Of a DNA stretch of 39,896 bases, positions 37,800-39,896 are shown piece after piece. The notes below the pieces were generated by a model. It was given only the letters and a program-made list of their open reading frames with translations. It was not told the origin of the DNA and made no database searches. The stretch comes from Oscillospiraceae bacterium. Its GTDB lineage: Bacteria > Bacillota > Clostridia > Oscillospirales > Oscillospiraceae. The DNA is taken from the NCBI GenBank assembly GCA_017444665.1, contig JAFSWC010000066.1, positions 64,530 through 104,425 of the forward strand. Direction: 5' to 3'. The position numbers were made by a program, and so were the translations under genes. The first letter of the stretch is position 1, and each line of letters begins with the position of its first letter.

Positions 37800-38780
37800 A
37801 TGAACTACATTGTGGTGGATTTGGAATGGAATCAGGCCATGAGCTCCAAATCTTCCGTTTTCAACAAACTCCCGATACATCTGCGCGGAGAGATCATCGA
37901 AATCGGCGCGGTCAAGCTCAATCCGGACATGTCCCTGGGCGAAGAGTTCACGGTCGACGTCAAACCCGTGTACTTCAAGCGTATGCATTACAAGGTCAAA
38001 AAGATCACCGGCTTTGACAAAGAGCGCCTTTCCCACGGCCTGCCCTTCCCCGACGCGCTTGAGGCCTTCCGCAACTGGTGCGGCGACGACGTCACCTTCC
38101 TCACGTGGGGCTGCGACGACAAGGGGATCATGGAACAGAACATCATTATCCATGATCTTGATTGGGACTGGATCGCCGGTTGGATCAACCTTCAGCTGAT
38201 CTACAATCTCCAGACCGGCGGCGACAAAAACCAGAAATCGCTTGCCAGCGCGATGGAACACTTTGAGATTGAGCAGACGCGCGTTGCGCACGACGCGCTC
38301 GGCGACGCCTACAACACCGCTCTTGTCTGCACGCACCTTGACATGGCCGAGGGGCTACGTCTCTATCCGGACGCCGCACAGATCCTTGCCTCCCGCATGC
38401 CGAACGCAAAGCCGGCGGCCGAGACGCAGGAAAACGACGCTCTCGTACACGAAAGCTATCCGGGCTTTACGACGAAGGCCGCGGCTTTTGCCGACGAACG
38501 CATCACTGCACTCGCCTGCCCCGTCTGCGGCAAAACTCTCAGCGCCGAAAAGTGGGTCAATCAGGGCGACCAGCGCTATATGAACGTCTACACCTGCGAA
38601 GACGACGGTCCCTTCCTGGTACGCGCCAAATTCCGCAAGAATCAGGATGACAACACCTGGACGGCCAACAAGCTTGTCTACAGCGCAGATCCCGCGGCTG
38701 TCGAGTTTTATCGCACCAAAGCAGCCCAGTCCCGCCGCCGCGGCCGCGGCCATAAGCGCAAAAACCGCCCGTCAAAATAA
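37800..38780 (+). CDS. DEDDh 3'-5' exonuclease (ERI-1/KapD-like) with C-terminal Cys-containing extension
   Basis: 326 aa; the start at 37800 has AGGA about 10 nt upstream, and the longer frame crosses the promoter. ExoI YIVVDLEWNQAM (Asp7, Glu9), ExoII around TFLTWGCDDKGIMEQN (Asp106), ExoIII RVAHDALGDAYNTA (His164, Asp169): the four acidic residues and His of DEDDh nucleases, two-metal RNA or DNA 3' trimming enzymes. Exonuclease domain about 1-185. The C-terminal 140 residues add ALACPVCGKTL and YTCEDDGPF (only three Cys of a possible zinc site) and a very basic tail RRRGRGHKRKNR, suggesting nucleic-acid contact. Single gene with its own terminator. Confidence 0.87.
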   Translation: MNYIVVDLEWNQAMSSKSSVFNKLPIHLRGEIIEIGAVKLNPDMSLGEEFTVDVKPVYFKRMHYKVKKITGFDKERLSHGLPFPDALEAFRNWCGDDVTFLTWGCDDKGIMEQNIIIHDLDWDWIAGWINLQLIYNLQTGGDKNQKSLASAMEHFEIEQTRVAHDALGDAYNTALVCTHLDMAEGLRLYPDAAQILASRMPNAKPAAETQENDALVHESYPGFTTKAAAFADERITALACPVCGKTLSAEKWVNQGDQRYMNVYTCEDDGPFLVRAKFRKNQDDNTWTANKLVYSADPAAVEFYRTKAAQSRRRGRGHKRKNRPSK

Positions 38781-38788
38781 GTTAAAGC

Positions 38789-38820
38789 AAAAAGGCATCG
38801 GATCTTCCGATGTCTTTTTT
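38789..38820 (+). terminator. Intrinsic terminator of the exonuclease gene
   Basis: A-rich arm, GGCATCGGA/TCCGATGTC stem around TCT, then six T; begins 9 bp after the stop. Confidence 0.9.
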
Positions 38821-38921
38821 GCTGTCCGTTCGCTGCACAGAAAAGAACCTTCCGACGCCGCTCAGCATAGAATGGCCTGCGAAGTCCGGGTATTCCCGGG
38901 CTCGAATCGGAGGTCTATCCT

Positions 38922-39710
38922 ATGAATGCGACCTTGGAGATCACTAAAGGGGTTTTAATCCCCTTCGTGGGAACCTCACTCGGCGCTGTATGCGCCATCT
39001 TTTTGAAAAAACAGCTTGTTTCGTCTCTTCAGCGTGTGCTCTCCGGCTTTGCCGCCGGCGTGATGGTGGCGGCCTCGGTCTGGAGCCTCCTGCTCCCCGC
39101 GATCGATCAGGTTTCCTTTTACGGACCCCGGGCCTTTATACCGGCCGCTCTCGGCTTTTGGCTCGGCGTCATTTTTCTGCTCTTTCTCAACCGGGCAATT
39201 CCTCATTTTCGCGCTGACAGCGGCGAAGGCAAAGGGCTCTTCTGCCGGGCAAAACGAACCGCGATGCTTGTGCTGGCTGTTACCATTCACAACATCCCAG
39301 AGGGAATGGCTGTCGGCGCGGTTTACGCCGGGTATCGCGCAGGAAGCTTTGGCATTAGCTCCATGGCAGCGTTTACACTTGCGCTCGGGATCGCCATCCA
39401 GAACGTGCCTGAGGGAGCGATCATTTCCATGCCCCTCTGCGATGAGGGTATGAGCAAGGGCAAAGCCGTCCTCTGCGGCATACTCTCAGGCGCAGTCGAA
39501 CCCGTTGCCGCGCTTTTAACGCTCTTTGCCTCTTCCCTGCTTATTCCCGCCATGCCTTATTTTTTAAGCTTCGCTGCGGGCGCTATGTTTTATGTTGTCG
39601 TCAAAGAGTTGATCCCCGGAATGTCGGAGGATGAGTCTTCCGACATCGGCACTGTTTTTTTCGCCTTTGGCTTCACGCTGATGATGGCGCTGGACGTTGC
39701 GCTGGGATGA
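38922..39710 (+). CDS. ZIP family divalent metal transporter (GufA-like)
   Basis: 262 aa, about eight hydrophobic segments. The two metal-site helices are clear: LAVTIHNIPEGMAVGAVYAG (HNIPEG at 123-128) and ALGIAIQNVPEGAIISMPL (QNVPEG at 160-165), with a later FAAGAMFYVVVKELIPG segment. It probably carries Zn2+ or another divalent cation across the membrane. GGAGGT lies 7 bases before the ATG. The preceding 100 bp hold a small CCGGG/CCCGG hairpin and no convincing promoter. It converges on the repeat protein at the window end, with a terminator between them. Direction of transport and metal are not shown by sequence. Confidence 0.92.
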   Translation: MNATLEITKGVLIPFVGTSLGAVCAIFLKKQLVSSLQRVLSGFAAGVMVAASVWSLLLPAIDQVSFYGPRAFIPAALGFWLGVIFLLFLNRAIPHFRADSGEGKGLFCRAKRTAMLVLAVTIHNIPEGMAVGAVYAGYRAGSFGISSMAAFTLALGIAIQNVPEGAIISMPLCDEGMSKGKAVLCGILSGAVEPVAALLTLFASSLLIPAMPYFLSFAAGAMFYVVVKELIPGMSEDESSDIGTVFFAFGFTLMMALDVALG

Positions 39711-39713
39711 ATA

Positions 39714-39748
39714 CAAAAAGGTCATCGGAAACCCGATGACCTTTCTTT
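39714..39748. terminator. Bidirectional intrinsic terminator between convergent genes
   Basis: Stem AGGTCATCGG/CCGATGACCT (39719-39728 with 39733-39742), loop AAAC, T-rich tail TTTCTTT on plus and TTTTTG on minus. It serves the ZIP gene and the convergent repeat-protein gene. Confidence 0.9.
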
Positions 39749-39896
39749 CATCCTCTGTATACGTTTCCTGCCACTCCGCCGCAGTCCACATCGCCAGCAG
39801 CCGTCACATTTCCGGCGACGCTGCCGCAGTCTACGTCTCCTCCCGCGCTCACACTGCCGACCACGGAGCCGCAGTCAACATATCCGCCGCAGCGGA
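39748..39896 (-). CDS. C-terminal end of a Cys-containing 15-residue-repeat (beta-solenoid-like) protein (partial)
   Basis: Only the last 48 codons are in the window, ending TGA at 39748-39750; the start lies beyond the edge. The tail consists of three 15-residue units: GYVDCGSVVGSVSAG, GDVDCGSVAGNVTAA and GDVDCGGVAGNVYRG. Alternating Val with Gly/Asp turns is the pattern of a short-rung beta-helix, as in bactofilin/polymer-forming proteins, and a Cys recurs at the same place in each rung. Related Firmicute proteins, as I recall, have an N-terminal zinc-ribbon or membrane part, which cannot be seen here. No further function can be given. Confidence 0.7.
   Translation of the reverse strand, partial: RCGGYVDCGSVVGSVSAGGDVDCGSVAGNVTAAGDVDCGGVAGNVYRG
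39751..39885 (-). repeat. Three in-frame 45-bp tandem repeats
   Basis: Units 39751-39795, 39796-39840 and 39841-39885 encode the G-x-V-D-C-G-x-V-x-G-x-V-x-x-x rung. DNA identity between units is partial, suggesting old duplication kept by protein selection. The array probably continues beyond the window. Confidence 0.75.

Noticed and set aside
39751..39885. Tandem 45-bp repeats as a non-coding satellite
   Set aside because: The units stay in one open frame with a conserved amino-acid pattern and variable third positions, ending in a stop just before a terminator.

Overview
The window looks like a chromosomal segment of a spore-forming Clostridia-class Firmicute of moderate G+C, perhaps from the Oscillospiraceae/Christensenellales side. 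This is an inference from gene content: a BofA-family sporulation protein, a YitT protein, an LCP cell-wall ligase, a divergent clostridial-type ParE/ParC pair and purine-rich Shine-Dalgarno sites. I see no insertion sequence, integrase, CRISPR array or rRNA. Almost every gene from 27.5 kb down to 1 lies on the minus strand.

Layout from right to left, in the direction of transcription. (a) 34.9-39.9 kb is core genome: the tail of a Cys-rich 15-residue-repeat protein, a ZIP metal transporter, a DEDDh exonuclease divergent from murF-HAD phosphatase, and bofA. (b) 28.2-34.9 kb is a parE - zinc-ribbon membrane protein - parC - yitT - transglutaminase-like lipoprotein unit behind a good sigma-A promoter. 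(c) 28.0-28.2 kb holds tRNA-Gly(GCC) and tRNA-Leu(UAG), separated only by a terminator hairpin. A hairpin-rich 0.5 kb gap follows, carrying a duplicate of the tRNA-Leu 3' end. (d) 25.9-27.5 kb is a monocistronic LCP gene with its own promoter and terminator. (e) 8.45-25.56 kb is one long surface-polysaccharide operon with a clear promoter at about 25.68 kb. (f) 1-8.36 kb is a metabolic cluster with a TRAP-type permease.

The polysaccharide operon has two parts. The promoter-proximal half (17.3-25.6 kb) encodes a sugar aminotransferase, GNAT, ACC-deaminase-like PLP enzyme, PP-loop (asparagine-synthase-like) protein, two ATP-grasp ligases, PIG-L deacetylase, initiating sugar-phosphate transferase and a hexapeptide acyltransferase, many joined by 4-nt ATGA overlaps. 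The distal half (8.4-17.1 kb), visibly more AT-rich, carries Wzy, a UDP-HexNAc dehydrogenase, a GT52-type sialyltransferase-like enzyme, NeuB, NeuC and NeuA, a second acyltransferase and Wzx. Together these predict a Wzx/Wzy-assembled, nonulosonate (sialic-acid-like) glycan. Its amino sugars may be ligated to amino acids or similar small molecules, and the LCP protein is a candidate for attaching it to the wall.

The metabolic cluster encodes a DctM-like permease, a two-helix membrane protein, an MmgE/PrpD protein, an aldo-keto reductase, a phosphonopyruvate-decarboxylase-like ThDP enzyme, a TIM-barrel protein, a citrate-lyase-like C-C lyase and a two-subunit Fe-S fumarase/tartrate-dehydratase. 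No PEP mutase, CoA transferase or TRAP binding protein is in view, so the substrate is open. The glycan-ligation cassette and this carboxylate/phosphonate-like cluster are the best candidates for undescribed systems.
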